A stretch of DNA of 64,000 nt from Poriferisodalis sp965203655. GTDB lineage: Bacteria > Actinomycetota > Acidimicrobiia > Acidimicrobiales > Poriferisodalaceae. Position 1 is the stretch's first letter, and each line of letters opens with the position of its first letter. Below the pieces are notes generated by a model. It was not told the origin of the DNA and did not search any database. It was given only the letters and a program-made list of their open reading frames with translations. The DNA lies in NCBI RefSeq assembly GCF_965203655.1, contig NZ_CBDBDD010000006.1:62001-126000 (forward strand), given 5' to 3'. Both the position numbers and the translations under genes were made by a program. Shown here one piece after another: positions 37,443-45,400 of the stretch.

Positions 37443-37472
37443 CACCTCATCGGAGGCGCCAGCTCTATACGC
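37443..37472 (-). repeat. Leader repeat, distal copy
   Basis: The second 30-bp copy, first in transcription order. Differences from the proximal copy are all transitions and those in the predicted stem keep pairing. Confidence 0.8.
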
Positions 37473-37708
37473 AGCAGCATACCGAAAGCCGAGCCGGCGT
37501 GACGACGGGCGCGCATCTGATCGATGTGCTGCAGATCGCCAGCCAAGCGTGGTGATGCCATGTGGGCATCACAGCATGGCGGGTGCGTCGAAGACGAATC
37601 AGTTTCGCGCTGCGAGCGCAGCCCGGCGCTGCGTCGACCCCGGCGTCGAGCGGAGTCGAGTGCGGCTGTTGGCTGACTAGCGCGCCGGGCTGCCGACGGC
37701 AATCCGGG

Positions 37709-38524
37709 TCAGCGGTTGGACCACTTCACTTGGCGGCGTTCGAGGAACGACGCCATGGCCTCTTTGCTGTCCTCGGTGAGCGAGGACATGATCTGCGTGC
37801 GGTTCTCGAGGTCGATGCCGGCGCGCAGGCTGCCGATCTCGAGGTTCGACCACATGACTTCCTTGGTCATCCATACGCCGAAGGGGCTGTTGGCGGCGAT
37901 CTCGGCGGCGACGCCGAGGCAGGTATCCATGAGGTCGTCGTCGGGGACCACGGCGCTGACGAGACCGATGCGGTCGGCTTCGGCGGCGTCGATCACCCGG
38001 CCGGTGAGCAGCAGCTCCCAGGCCCGGGAGGCGCCGATGAGACGGGGCAGCATCCAGCTCACGCCGATGTCGCAGCCCGAGATGCCGAGGCGCACGAAGG
38101 CGGTGCCGAACTTGGCGGTCTCGGCGCAGTAGCGGACATCGGACGCGCAGGCGATGGCGAACCCGCCGCCGGCTGCCGCGCCGTTGATGGCTGCGATGAT
38201 CGGCTGGCGCACGTCTCGCATGTGGTGGACCAGCTCGGCGATCTCCTGCTGGACAGCCATGCCGCGCTGAGGGCCGCCGTGGTCCTCGGTGCCCGGCACC
38301 GTGCCGTAACCGGTCAGGTCGAGCCCGGCGCAGAAACCTCGGCCGGCGCCCGTGAGCACGATGGCGCGGGTGTCGTGGTCGTTGTCGACAGCGCTGAGCG
38401 CGTCGTGGAGATCGCTGACCAGCCCATGCGTAATCGCGTTCAGCCGTTCGGGCCGGTTGAAGGTGATGCGGGTGACGCCGTCGGCGGGCGCATCGATGCT
38501 CAGGTTCTCGTAGCCGTCGGACAT
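37709..38524 (-). CDS. Enoyl-CoA hydratase/isomerase family protein
   Basis: A 271-residue crotonase-fold protein: TFNRPERLNAI near the start, oxyanion-hole segment GAGRGFCAGLDL, second oxyanion strand INGAAAGGGFAIACASD and FVRLGISGCDIGVSWMLPRL. The last block has Arg where classical hydratases have the catalytic Glu of the P-E-x-x-L-G motif, a form I also associate with some actinobacterial EchA proteins. ATG 38524 is preceded by GAGAGGA on the minus strand; the longer upstream frame is antisense shadow. It probably acts on acyl-CoA thioesters. Divergent from the MttB-like gene. Confidence 0.9.
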   Translation of the reverse strand: MSDGYENLSIDAPADGVTRITFNRPERLNAITHGLVSDLHDALSAVDNDHDTRAIVLTGAGRGFCAGLDLTGYGTVPGTEDHGGPQRGMAVQQEIAELVHHMRDVRQPIIAAINGAAAGGGFAIACASDVRYCAETAKFGTAFVRLGISGCDIGVSWMLPRLIGASRAWELLLTGRVIDAAEADRIGLVSAVVPDDDLMDTCLGVAAEIAANSPFGVWMTKEVMWSNLEIGSLRAGIDLENRTQIMSSLTEDSKEAMASFLERRQVKWSNR

Positions 38525-38723
38525 CGGGGCATCCTCTCGCTCAGCAGCCGCTGTGTTGCGCAGCGACAGCACAGTAGCCAGCGGGATCGAAGCCCTCTCG
38601 GGCGGATCAGACTGGTCCTGCTTGGTTCGCAGATGCGGCGGCGCACGTACGGACTGGCGGCGCCGACCTGTGCTGTGGTCGGCGTCGGGCACGGCGACGC
38701 GAGACGTAGCCCAGAATGTGCCG

Positions 38724-40274
38724 ATGGCTGGCGGAGGTGGCAGCGAACGCCGCACACGGCGGGGGCGGTCGAGTCGGGTCGCGGCACGCACTGCTGCGCC
38801 GCTGCCGTCTGCGGAGCAGCTCACGCCGCGTCGGCGCATTCCCACCTACGAGCTGCTGGACGATGTCGCACTGGAACAGCTTGAGGCGCACGCCGACTGG
38901 ATCCTGTCCGAGATCGGCGTCGAGTTCCGTGGCGACGACGAGGCGCTAGCGCTGTTCCGCTCCGCCGGGGCGCACGTCGACGGCGTGCGGGTTCGCTTCG
39001 AGCCCGGCTTGGCCCGGCAGCTCTGCTCGACCGCTCCACGCCAGTTCTCCATGTGGGGCCGTGACGGCCGGCGCATCGAGATCGGCGGCGATCACGTGCT
39101 GTTCACGCCGACGTACGGCCCGCCGTTCGTGACGGATCTCGACGAAGGCCGCCGCTACGCCACCATCGACGACTTCCGGAACTTCGTGAAGCTGACCTGG
39201 ATGTCGCCGTGGCTGGCGCATGGCAGCGGAACGGTGTGCGAGCCGGTCGACGTGCCGGTCAACAAGCGCCACCTCGACATGGTGGATGCCCACCTGCGCT
39301 GGTCGGCCAAGCCGTTCATGGGCGCAGTGACCGCACCCGAGCGGGCCGAGGACTCGATCGCAATGGCCCGCATCGTGTTCGGCGCCGAGTTCATGGAGAC
39401 GCACTGCGTCATCCAGGGCAACGTCAACGTGAACTCGCCACTCGTGTGGGACGCCACCATGAGCGGTGCCCTCAAGGCCTACGCCCGGGCGAACCAGGGC
39501 TGCCTGATCTCGCCGTTCATCATCGGCGGCGGCATGGGGCCCGTCACCCAGCCCGCCCTTGTCGCACAGGCCCATGCTGAGGCCATGACCGGCATCGCGC
39601 TCACCCAGCTTGTGCGGCCCGGCTCGCCGATGATCTACGGCAACTTCCTGACCACGATGGATCTCCGCTCGGGTGCGCCCACGTTCGGCACTGCCGAATC
39701 GACGCTGGCCACCTACGCGATCGGACAGCTCGCTCGGCGACTCGGCCTGCCGTTTCGCTGCGGTGGCCACTACACGGCCTCGAAGGTCGCCGACGCGCAA
39801 GCCATGCAGGAATCAGCCGATGCGATGACGCCGGGATTGCTGGCCGGAGCGAACTTCATCCTGCAGGCGGCTGGCTGGCTGGAAGGCGGGCTGACGCTCG
39901 GGTACGAGAAGTTCGTGATGGACGCCGACCGCTGCGGCATGCTGCATCGCCTCATAGACGGCCTGTCCGTCGACAGCAACGAGCTCGGCGGCGAGGCGTT
40001 CAGCGAAGCCGGCCCGGGCGGCAACTACCTGGCAACCGCCCACACCATCGCCAACTTCGAGACAGCCAACTTCGAGGCCACGCTGTGCGACACCCGCTCG
40101 TTCGAGCAGTGGTCAGAAGAGGGTGCGCTCGACATGGCCCAGCGAGCTAACCAGCAGTGGAAGCAAACCCTCGCCAACTACGAGCCGCCCCCACCCCTCG
40201 AGGGCGCAGTCGACCGCGAGCTGCAAGCCTTCGTCGAAGACCGCAAATCAGCCGTGCCCGACGCCTGGTACTGA
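38724..40274 (+). CDS. MttB-superfamily methyltransferase (non-pyrrolysine type)
   Basis: A 516-residue TIM-barrel protein of the trimethylamine methyltransferase family (COG5598). Recognisable blocks include TYELLDDVALEQLEAHA at the start, FTPTYGPPFVTDL in the middle and LVGANFI-like GLLAGANFILQAAGWLEGGL at about residue 370. There is no in-frame TAG, so no pyrrolysine. Such members (for example glycine betaine methyltransferase MtgB) transfer methyl from quaternary amines to a corrinoid protein, which is not seen nearby. ATG 38724 follows a stop-free stretch; a start further upstream is open but lies in the promoter region of the divergent gene. Confidence 0.87.
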   Translation: MAGGGGSERRTRRGRSSRVAARTAAPLPSAEQLTPRRRIPTYELLDDVALEQLEAHADWILSEIGVEFRGDDEALALFRSAGAHVDGVRVRFEPGLARQLCSTAPRQFSMWGRDGRRIEIGGDHVLFTPTYGPPFVTDLDEGRRYATIDDFRNFVKLTWMSPWLAHGSGTVCEPVDVPVNKRHLDMVDAHLRWSAKPFMGAVTAPERAEDSIAMARIVFGAEFMETHCVIQGNVNVNSPLVWDATMSGALKAYARANQGCLISPFIIGGGMGPVTQPALVAQAHAEAMTGIALTQLVRPGSPMIYGNFLTTMDLRSGAPTFGTAESTLATYAIGQLARRLGLPFRCGGHYTASKVADAQAMQESADAMTPGLLAGANFILQAAGWLEGGLTLGYEKFVMDADRCGMLHRLIDGLSVDSNELGGEAFSEAGPGGNYLATAHTIANFETANFEATLCDTRSFEQWSEEGALDMAQRANQQWKQTLANYEPPPPLEGAVDRELQAFVEDRKSAVPDAWY

Positions 40275-40322
40275 CCCGAACGAGCCCGGGCCGGCCTGGG
40301 GCTGCCCAACTAGCTTCGCCGC

Positions 40323-41381
40323 ATGGCGCAATCGCTCAGGTTCGGGATCGTGCACGACTTCCGCTGCCCGGCGGGCAGCGACGTGACGATGCCGCAGGTG
40401 TACTCCGAGACGTTCGAGCAGGTGGTGCTGGCCGAACAGCTCGGCATGGAGCTGTGCTGGTTCACCGAGCACCACTTCATGGCCGACGGCTACTTGCCCA
40501 ACTTCGTGCCCGTGGCGGGTGCGGCAGCGGCCCTCACCAGCAGCATCCGGTTCTCCACCGACATCTGCCTGATGCCGTTCCGCGACCCGGTGCGGCTGGC
40601 CGAGGACCTGGCCGTGCTCGACAACATCTCCGATGGCCGCATGGAGCTGGGCGTCGGCATGGGCTATGCCGCGCATGAGTTCGCCGGCTTCGGGCTGCCG
40701 CTCAGCCGGCGGGTGTCGCTGACCGAGGAGGCCATCGAGATAGTGCGGCTGGCATGGTCTGGCGAGCCGTTCAGCTATCAGGGCAAGCGGTACAGCTACC
40801 AGGATCTGCGGGTCACGCCCGATCCGGTGCAGCCCGGCGGGCCGCCGTTGTGGGTGGCGGCCACGAGCCGCGCCGGGGCGCTGCGGGCTGCCCGCTTCAA
40901 TACGAACCTGCTGCCCCAGGGTCCGAAGGCTGCCGTGCTGGACCCGTGGAAGGAAGCGCTGGCGGCGGATGGCCGGGATCCCGGCGACAAGCGGGTGGGG
41001 ATCATCCGCGGCGTGTATGTAACCGACGGCTCGGACCCTGCCGACGACCCCGTCTGGGAGGCGGTGGCTGCGGCCGAGAAGTACCGCCGCGATGTCTATA
41101 TCGGCATCATCAAGGCCAGCGCCGACCACAAGCAAACGGACCGCGAGCGTGCGGCCCGCACCGGTCCGCGCCAGCCCGATCCGCTGAACCCACTGGTGTG
41201 GACCGTCGGCGACGCCGACCATTGCGTCGCCGAGCTGACCGCCATGATCCAGGACCACGACGTCACCGACCTGGTCACCTGGGGCGGCCCGCCCGGCCTC
41301 CCCCCGTCGGTGATGAACGCCTCGCTGGAGCGCATGGCCCGCGACGTCATCCCCAGGGTGCGCGCCAACCTCTCCCGCTGA
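40323..41381 (+). CDS. LLM-class flavin/F420-dependent oxidoreductase
   Basis: A 352-residue luciferase-like protein starting at ATG 40323. It shares its beginning (LRFGIVHDFRCPAGSDV), the WFTEHHFMADGYLPN segment and its ending (WGGPPGLPPSVMNASLERM) with the gene at 1887-2909, so the two are paralogues. It has an extra charged insertion around residue 245-285 compared with that paralogue. Lies 48 bp after the MttB-like gene, probably co-transcribed. Substrate unknown. Confidence 0.87.
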   Translation: MAQSLRFGIVHDFRCPAGSDVTMPQVYSETFEQVVLAEQLGMELCWFTEHHFMADGYLPNFVPVAGAAAALTSSIRFSTDICLMPFRDPVRLAEDLAVLDNISDGRMELGVGMGYAAHEFAGFGLPLSRRVSLTEEAIEIVRLAWSGEPFSYQGKRYSYQDLRVTPDPVQPGGPPLWVAATSRAGALRAARFNTNLLPQGPKAAVLDPWKEALAADGRDPGDKRVGIIRGVYVTDGSDPADDPVWEAVAAAEKYRRDVYIGIIKASADHKQTDRERAARTGPRQPDPLNPLVWTVGDADHCVAELTAMIQDHDVTDLVTWGGPPGLPPSVMNASLERMARDVIPRVRANLSR

Positions 41382-41457
41382 CGGTCCGGTCCGGAAACTG
41401 CGGCCTCAGGCCGGATTCCCCGGGGAACGCATGCGTCGAGTGGCCTATGGTCCCGGC

Positions 41458-41850
41458 ATGGACATTGCTGACCGTCTGGAACTGCACGAACTGCCGGGCC
41501 GCTACGGCGACATCATCGACGACCGCGACTGGGACCGGCTGGGGACGGTCTTCACCGACGATGCGGTGTTCGACCTGACCGATCTGGGGGCACCGCGGCT
41601 GGAGGGCTTGACGGCGATCCGCGACTTCATGGCCGATGAGGCAGAGCACCCGCGCACGCACACCATGACCAACATCTACGTGAACGAGACCACCGACGGC
41701 GTGGAGCTGAAGTTCCGCATCCTGGCGCTGCTCGGCGGCGGCAAGGTCGGCACTGCCTCGTATCACGACCAAGTGGTGAAGACGCCGGATGGCTGGCGTG
41801 TGCAGGACCGCATGCTGAAGCGCCGCCGCACGCAGGTGTACCCCGACTGA
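41458..41850 (+). CDS. SnoaL-like/NTF2-fold protein
   Basis: A 130-residue protein of the SnoaL-like (SnoaL_4) cone fold: MDIADRLELHELPGRYGDIIDDRDWDRLGTVF followed by FTDDAVFDL, with the C-terminal RVQDRMLKRRR strand. Members are polyketide cyclases, dehydratases or ring-hydroxylating dioxygenase beta-like proteins. ATG 41458 is chosen over 41431 because the family starts there. Follows the luciferase-like gene and probably belongs to the same transcription unit. Confidence 0.75.
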   Translation: MDIADRLELHELPGRYGDIIDDRDWDRLGTVFTDDAVFDLTDLGAPRLEGLTAIRDFMADEAEHPRTHTMTNIYVNETTDGVELKFRILALLGGGKVGTASYHDQVVKTPDGWRVQDRMLKRRRTQVYPD

Positions 41851-41896
41851 GTTGTCGCAGGCCCTGTTTCGGGCCAGCGGGAAGACAGTCGAGACG

Positions 41897-42670
41897 TCAG
41901 TCGGTCGCCGGGGCGCGGCTGTCGAGCCAGGCGCGCCAGCGGGCGTCGTCGCGTTCGGCGGCGACTGCGCCGTCGGGGCCGTAGAGATACAGCCACACCG
42001 AGACCATCGTGAACCCGCCCCCGTCCTCGGAGGTCAGGAAGCCGGTGCCGGGTGCGGGGGTGTCGAGCAGCAGGCTGATGCGACGCGGGCCGGTGCCGAC
42101 GACCGTGCCGCCGAGCTTCGTGTCGTCGTCGGTGGCCACGTCGAGACGGTCGCCGACGCCGGGCATCTGGCCGATGCCGAGCCCGCCGGCGAGGATCTCC
42201 CAGCCCTGCTCGGGCGTGACCGGCCACATCACCATCGGAAGCGCGGAGGTGGCGGTCTGCCCGGCGAAGTGCTCGAGGTGGAGCTGCAGGTTGGACATGA
42301 ACAGCTTCCAGCCGTCCACCATGGCGTCGTACTGAGGGTCGTCGTCGCCGAAGCCTGCGTTGTGCAGCCGCACGGTGCAGGTGTTGTCGTCATGCGGTTC
42401 GACGGTCCACTCGAACGACAGCCCACCGACACCCTCGCCCCCGTCGAACACCACCCGGCGCGGCGGCTCCCAGACCGCCACCCGGCCAGCAATCTGCATT
42501 TCAGGCTCGGGGCCGAACGAAGCCACGCCCGCTCCCCCAGCGCGCTCCTCGACAGTGTGAGGCACGTACCACGCCGAGATCCCGGGCCCGGTCGCCACTG
42601 CTCGCCACACCGTCTCAACGTCGCCGATCACCTCGACCGACAAATCAATCACTCGTCCCGAGTCCGCCAT
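41897..42670 (-). CDS. SRPBCC/AHSA1-family protein
   Basis: A 257-residue protein. The first 140 residues form an AHSA1-type START-like domain (IDLSVEVIGDVETVWRAVATGPGISAWYVP; then VVFDGGEG...SFEWTVEP). The second part (about 150-257) is a different alpha/beta segment with TPEQGWEILAGGLGIGQM. Start ATG 42670 is preferred; the upstream open frame is antisense of the next gene. These domains bind hydrophobic ligands; the role here is unknown. Divergent from 42752. Confidence 0.78.
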   Translation of the reverse strand: MADSGRVIDLSVEVIGDVETVWRAVATGPGISAWYVPHTVEERAGGAGVASFGPEPEMQIAGRVAVWEPPRRVVFDGGEGVGGLSFEWTVEPHDDNTCTVRLHNAGFGDDDPQYDAMVDGWKLFMSNLQLHLEHFAGQTATSALPMVMWPVTPEQGWEILAGGLGIGQMPGVGDRLDVATDDDTKLGGTVVGTGPRRISLLLDTPAPGTGFLTSEDGGGFTMVSVWLYLYGPDGAVAAERDDARWRAWLDSRAPATD

Positions 42671-42751
42671 GCGCTCATTCTGCCCTGCTGCCGACGCAGG
42701 TACAGCCCTCGGTTCGCGTCGGGCCGCACTGCTGCGTACGCTTGCCGGACT

Positions 42752-43981
42752 ATGGCGACGGGCACCGGATACATGCCGCGGCTTGAGTCGCGCGAGGCGT
42801 ACGTCGATCACCTCGAGGGCTACACCGAGCCCGCTGTCGCCGAGCTTCGCGACGGCAAGCTGAGCCGGAAGCTGCTCAAGACGTACATGCTCGAGACGGC
42901 CCGACACGACCACGACACGCCCGGCCTGGAGTCGATCTTCCCATCCCGTATCCATCTGCATCGCATCGACGAAACGCTGTACCGGGTCGAGGACGAAACG
43001 CACGAGGGGCAGATAGTCGGGCTGCTGGAGATGCTCGAAAAACGGCACCCCGTGCTCTATACGACGCTGGACGCCGACGACAGCAACAAGTGGGTCCGGC
43101 AGGCGGTCGACCGGAACCCGTGGCTGGACCGTCTCTGGCTCTCGTCGCCGATCCTGTTCGAACTGTGGAACTACGTGCAGCGCAACACCCCGGCCCATCG
43201 CTACGTACGCCTCGGGTTCGAGCACGAAGCCTGGTACGAGGCCACGCCTGGGCTCGATGAAGGCGACGACGAGCGCATAGAAGACGACGAACCCGCGAGC
43301 GACGACTCGGCCCGAGGGCTGGCGGAGCGGCGCCGGTCGCGGGTGACGTTGACCGAACGGCTCGGCGTGCTTCAAGACAAGCTGCCGCAGTTCCTCGATC
43401 TGTACGACCCGATGCACTCTTTGGTGCAGTTGCAGATCCCCGGCGGCAACCGGGGCGGCCACCTGCTGTACCACGACGGGCACGCCACCAACCGAAGCGA
43501 TTCATTCGTCGAACACCGCCAGGAGATCGCCAAGGTGCTGAACCTGTATCGCGGCGTCACCCAGCACTCCGAAGACCAGCTCTGGCTGGACACCACCGAG
43601 GTCGGCGACGACGCCTTCACGGTGAAGGGTGCCCCAGTCACGATCCGATTCAGTCAGCCGCTGAGCGAGGACACGTTCGCGCTCTTCGTCGATCTCGGCC
43701 TGAAACGCCGGACGAGCCGGCTTCGCATCGGCGGGTACATCACATGGCGAGGCCCTGCCAAGGTCCATGTCGCCGCCATCGACCGGCATCTCTGGCAGCC
43801 ATTCTTGCTGGAAGCCACGAGCCGTCAGCTCACCGCTGTGTTGCCGCACGGCACCTGCGGCAACACGATCCACCGTCTCGTGACCAACGTCCAGCGCTGG
43901 CTCGATCCGAACATCGAGGTCTGGCTCGGCAGCGAGCCCTATGCGACCGCCGTAGCGAACTCGATGCGGGCAGCCGCATAA
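42752..43981 (+). CDS. Hypothetical protein, no recognised domain
   Basis: A 409-residue protein starting at ATG 42752. No signal peptide or membrane segment. It has a charged Asp/Glu/Arg-rich central linker (about residues 165-200), then a segment reading LQDKLPQFLDLYDPMHSLVQLQ and a C-terminal part with RIGGYITWRGPAKVHVAAID. I recognise no family. Its stop lies two bases before the inverted repeat of the ISL3 element, so its C-terminus may be intact or may have been set by the insertion. Confidence 0.6.
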   Translation: MATGTGYMPRLESREAYVDHLEGYTEPAVAELRDGKLSRKLLKTYMLETARHDHDTPGLESIFPSRIHLHRIDETLYRVEDETHEGQIVGLLEMLEKRHPVLYTTLDADDSNKWVRQAVDRNPWLDRLWLSSPILFELWNYVQRNTPAHRYVRLGFEHEAWYEATPGLDEGDDERIEDDEPASDDSARGLAERRRSRVTLTERLGVLQDKLPQFLDLYDPMHSLVQLQIPGGNRGGHLLYHDGHATNRSDSFVEHRQEIAKVLNLYRGVTQHSEDQLWLDTTEVGDDAFTVKGAPVTIRFSQPLSEDTFALFVDLGLKRRTSRLRIGGYITWRGPAKVHVAAIDRHLWQPFLLEATSRQLTAVLPHGTCGNTIHRLVTNVQRWLDPNIEVWLGSEPYATAVANSMRAAA

Positions 43982-43983
43982 CC

Positions 43984-45399
43984 GGTTCTCCGCGATTTAG
44001 GGGGGAGTGAGGGTTTTGAGGAGGGTCCAGTCGGGTTTTCCGGCATAGAGCAGCGCGCGGATTCGGAAGTTGTCGAAGTTGGTGAATCCGAACGCGACTC
44101 GTTTGACGCGTTTTGCGAGGTTGTTGGCTGCCTCGGTGGGTCCGTTGGTGGCTCGGGAGGCGTGCCAGTTGGTGATCTGGGGGCGCCACGCGGCCAGGGT
44201 GCGTCCGAGACGGTTCAGCTCGGGGCTGTACGCGTCGTCTTGGAGATCGCGGGCGAGCTCGTCGAGCGCGGCTGTGGCCCAGCGGCGTGTGGGCACCTGG
44301 TAGATGTCCCGGACGGCCTCTTTGGCCAGCCATGCGTCGCGCACCTCGCCGTGGGGGTCGCCGGCGGCGAGCAGGCCCTGCAGCTTCGCCTGTCCGGCTC
44401 GGGCGACGCGTTCTTTGGCCATGACGAGCAGCTTGCGTATCCGATACAGCGGATCGTGCTTGGTGCCGCGTCCGCCCAGGGTGTCGTTCTGGACGCGTCG
44501 GCGCACCTCGTCGAGGACGCTGTTGGCGAGCCGCACGACATGGAACGGGTCCGCGACCTGGCGGGCGTGCGCCAGCGCGTCGCCGAACGCCTTGCGGTAG
44601 GGCCCCGACAGGTCCAGCACCGCCCAGCGCACCGCACGACGCCATCCCGGAGGCCGGCTGCGCAGCCACGCCGCGGCGGCGTTGGCAGTCCGACCAGGGA
44701 AGACATCGAGCAGGCGGCCCCTGCGGACGTCCACCGCGGTGGTTGCCCACGTCTTGCGCCGATAGCGGCCTCGCCGCACGACGAGAATCTCGTCCATCCC
44801 CAGCGCGGTCACCCCGTCGAGGCGGCCCCGGTCAGCGTTGAGCAGCGCTTCGCCCCAGCGCCGCACCGAGGCCATGACCGTGTGCCAGCCGCAGCCCAGC
44901 TCCGCGGCCACCGCTGCGATATCGCGTCCCGCGCCCGCCTGGCGGGTCGCCCAGCGAGCCGCCCGGGCCGTGAGCAGCCCACGCGCAGCCCCGATCCGGG
45001 AGTCCTGCTCGGTCCACGACCCCACAGCGCAGGCCGCATCAGGACAGCGCCAGCGACGCTTGTGCCACACCAGCCGCACCGGCCGCCCGAACACCGGCAG
45101 ATCCACCAGCACCACACAGCGGGACCCCTTCGACCACGCCCGCCTGCCGCACGACCCGCAGCACGGCCGGTCCCCGCCCAGCCGCACATGCACCCCCAAC
45201 GGCCGCCCAGCCCGGTCGACAACACCGACCACCTCCACGCCGGGGCCCAAGCCCACCAGCACACGATTGACACGCGTAGGGTCAGCCTCCACAGGGATCC
45301 TCCAGCACTCGGAAGCATCAACACCTCCGATTCTGGGGGATCCCTCCCATTCAGGCCCGCACCCTCACACCCCTACTGCCCCCTCAAACGCGAAGAGCC
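43984..45399 (-). mobile_element. ISL3-family insertion sequence (about 1.4 kb)
   Basis: The transposase gene is bounded by imperfect inverted repeats, 43984-44008 and 45375-45399, matching at 20 of 25 positions when read inward (both begin GG(T/C)TCT(C/T)CGCG). Total length 1416 bp is normal for ISL3. The 8-bp flanks (43976-43983 and 45400-45407) are not direct repeats, so one flank has probably been lost or rearranged since insertion. Confidence 0.8.
43997..45292 (-). CDS. ISL3-family transposase
   Basis: A 431-residue DDE transposase. A zinc-finger-like N-terminus (CCGSCGRRAW, then CPDAACAVG) is followed by helix-turn-helix segments and the catalytic core with MDEILVVRRGRYRRKT, VLDLSGPYRKAF, AHARQVADPFHVVRLAN and the C-terminal NGPTEAANNLAKRVKRVAFGFTNFDNFRIR. 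All family blocks are present and unbroken, so the enzyme may be active. Probably mobilises the surrounding element. Confidence 0.93.
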   Translation of the reverse strand: MEADPTRVNRVLVGLGPGVEVVGVVDRAGRPLGVHVRLGGDRPCCGSCGRRAWSKGSRCVVLVDLPVFGRPVRLVWHKRRWRCPDAACAVGSWTEQDSRIGAARGLLTARAARWATRQAGAGRDIAAVAAELGCGWHTVMASVRRWGEALLNADRGRLDGVTALGMDEILVVRRGRYRRKTWATTAVDVRRGRLLDVFPGRTANAAAAWLRSRPPGWRRAVRWAVLDLSGPYRKAFGDALAHARQVADPFHVVRLANSVLDEVRRRVQNDTLGGRGTKHDPLYRIRKLLVMAKERVARAGQAKLQGLLAAGDPHGEVRDAWLAKEAVRDIYQVPTRRWATAALDELARDLQDDAYSPELNRLGRTLAAWRPQITNWHASRATNGPTEAANNLAKRVKRVAFGFTNFDNFRIRALLYAGKPDWTLLKTLTPP

Positions 45400-45400
45400 T

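Larger units (their letters stand above)
37363..37472 (-). ncRNA. Structured tandem-repeat leader RNA of the NYN nuclease gene
   Basis: On the minus strand, two 30-nt repeats (37443-37472, then 37391-37420) differ at four positions, all transitions. Each carries a potential 6-bp stem, CGCYUC with GAGGUG around a YGAU loop; the C-to-U changes keep G-U pairing. Each repeat is followed by a hairpin: 37419-37438 (6-bp stem) after the first and the terminator-like 37363-37387 after the second. The arrangement ends just before the NYN ribosome binding site. It may be a cis-regulatory leader or an independently processed small RNA. Confidence 0.6.
37345..37708 (-). other. Intergenic region of 364 bp before the NYN gene
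   Basis: No protein-coding signal was accepted here. The NYN-proximal part (37363-37472) holds the structured repeat leader. A weak -10-like TATGCT on the minus strand at 37476-37481 has no convincing -35. The right half up to the enoyl-CoA hydratase stop contains only scattered GC-rich short repeats. Confidence 0.6.

Noticed and set aside
37391..37472. CRISPR array
   Set aside because: Only two repeats, 13% diverged, with a hairpin instead of a spacer; no cas genes nearby.
38724..40274. Pyrrolysine-containing MttB
   Set aside because: No in-frame TAG in the gene; it is the non-pyrrolysine subfamily.
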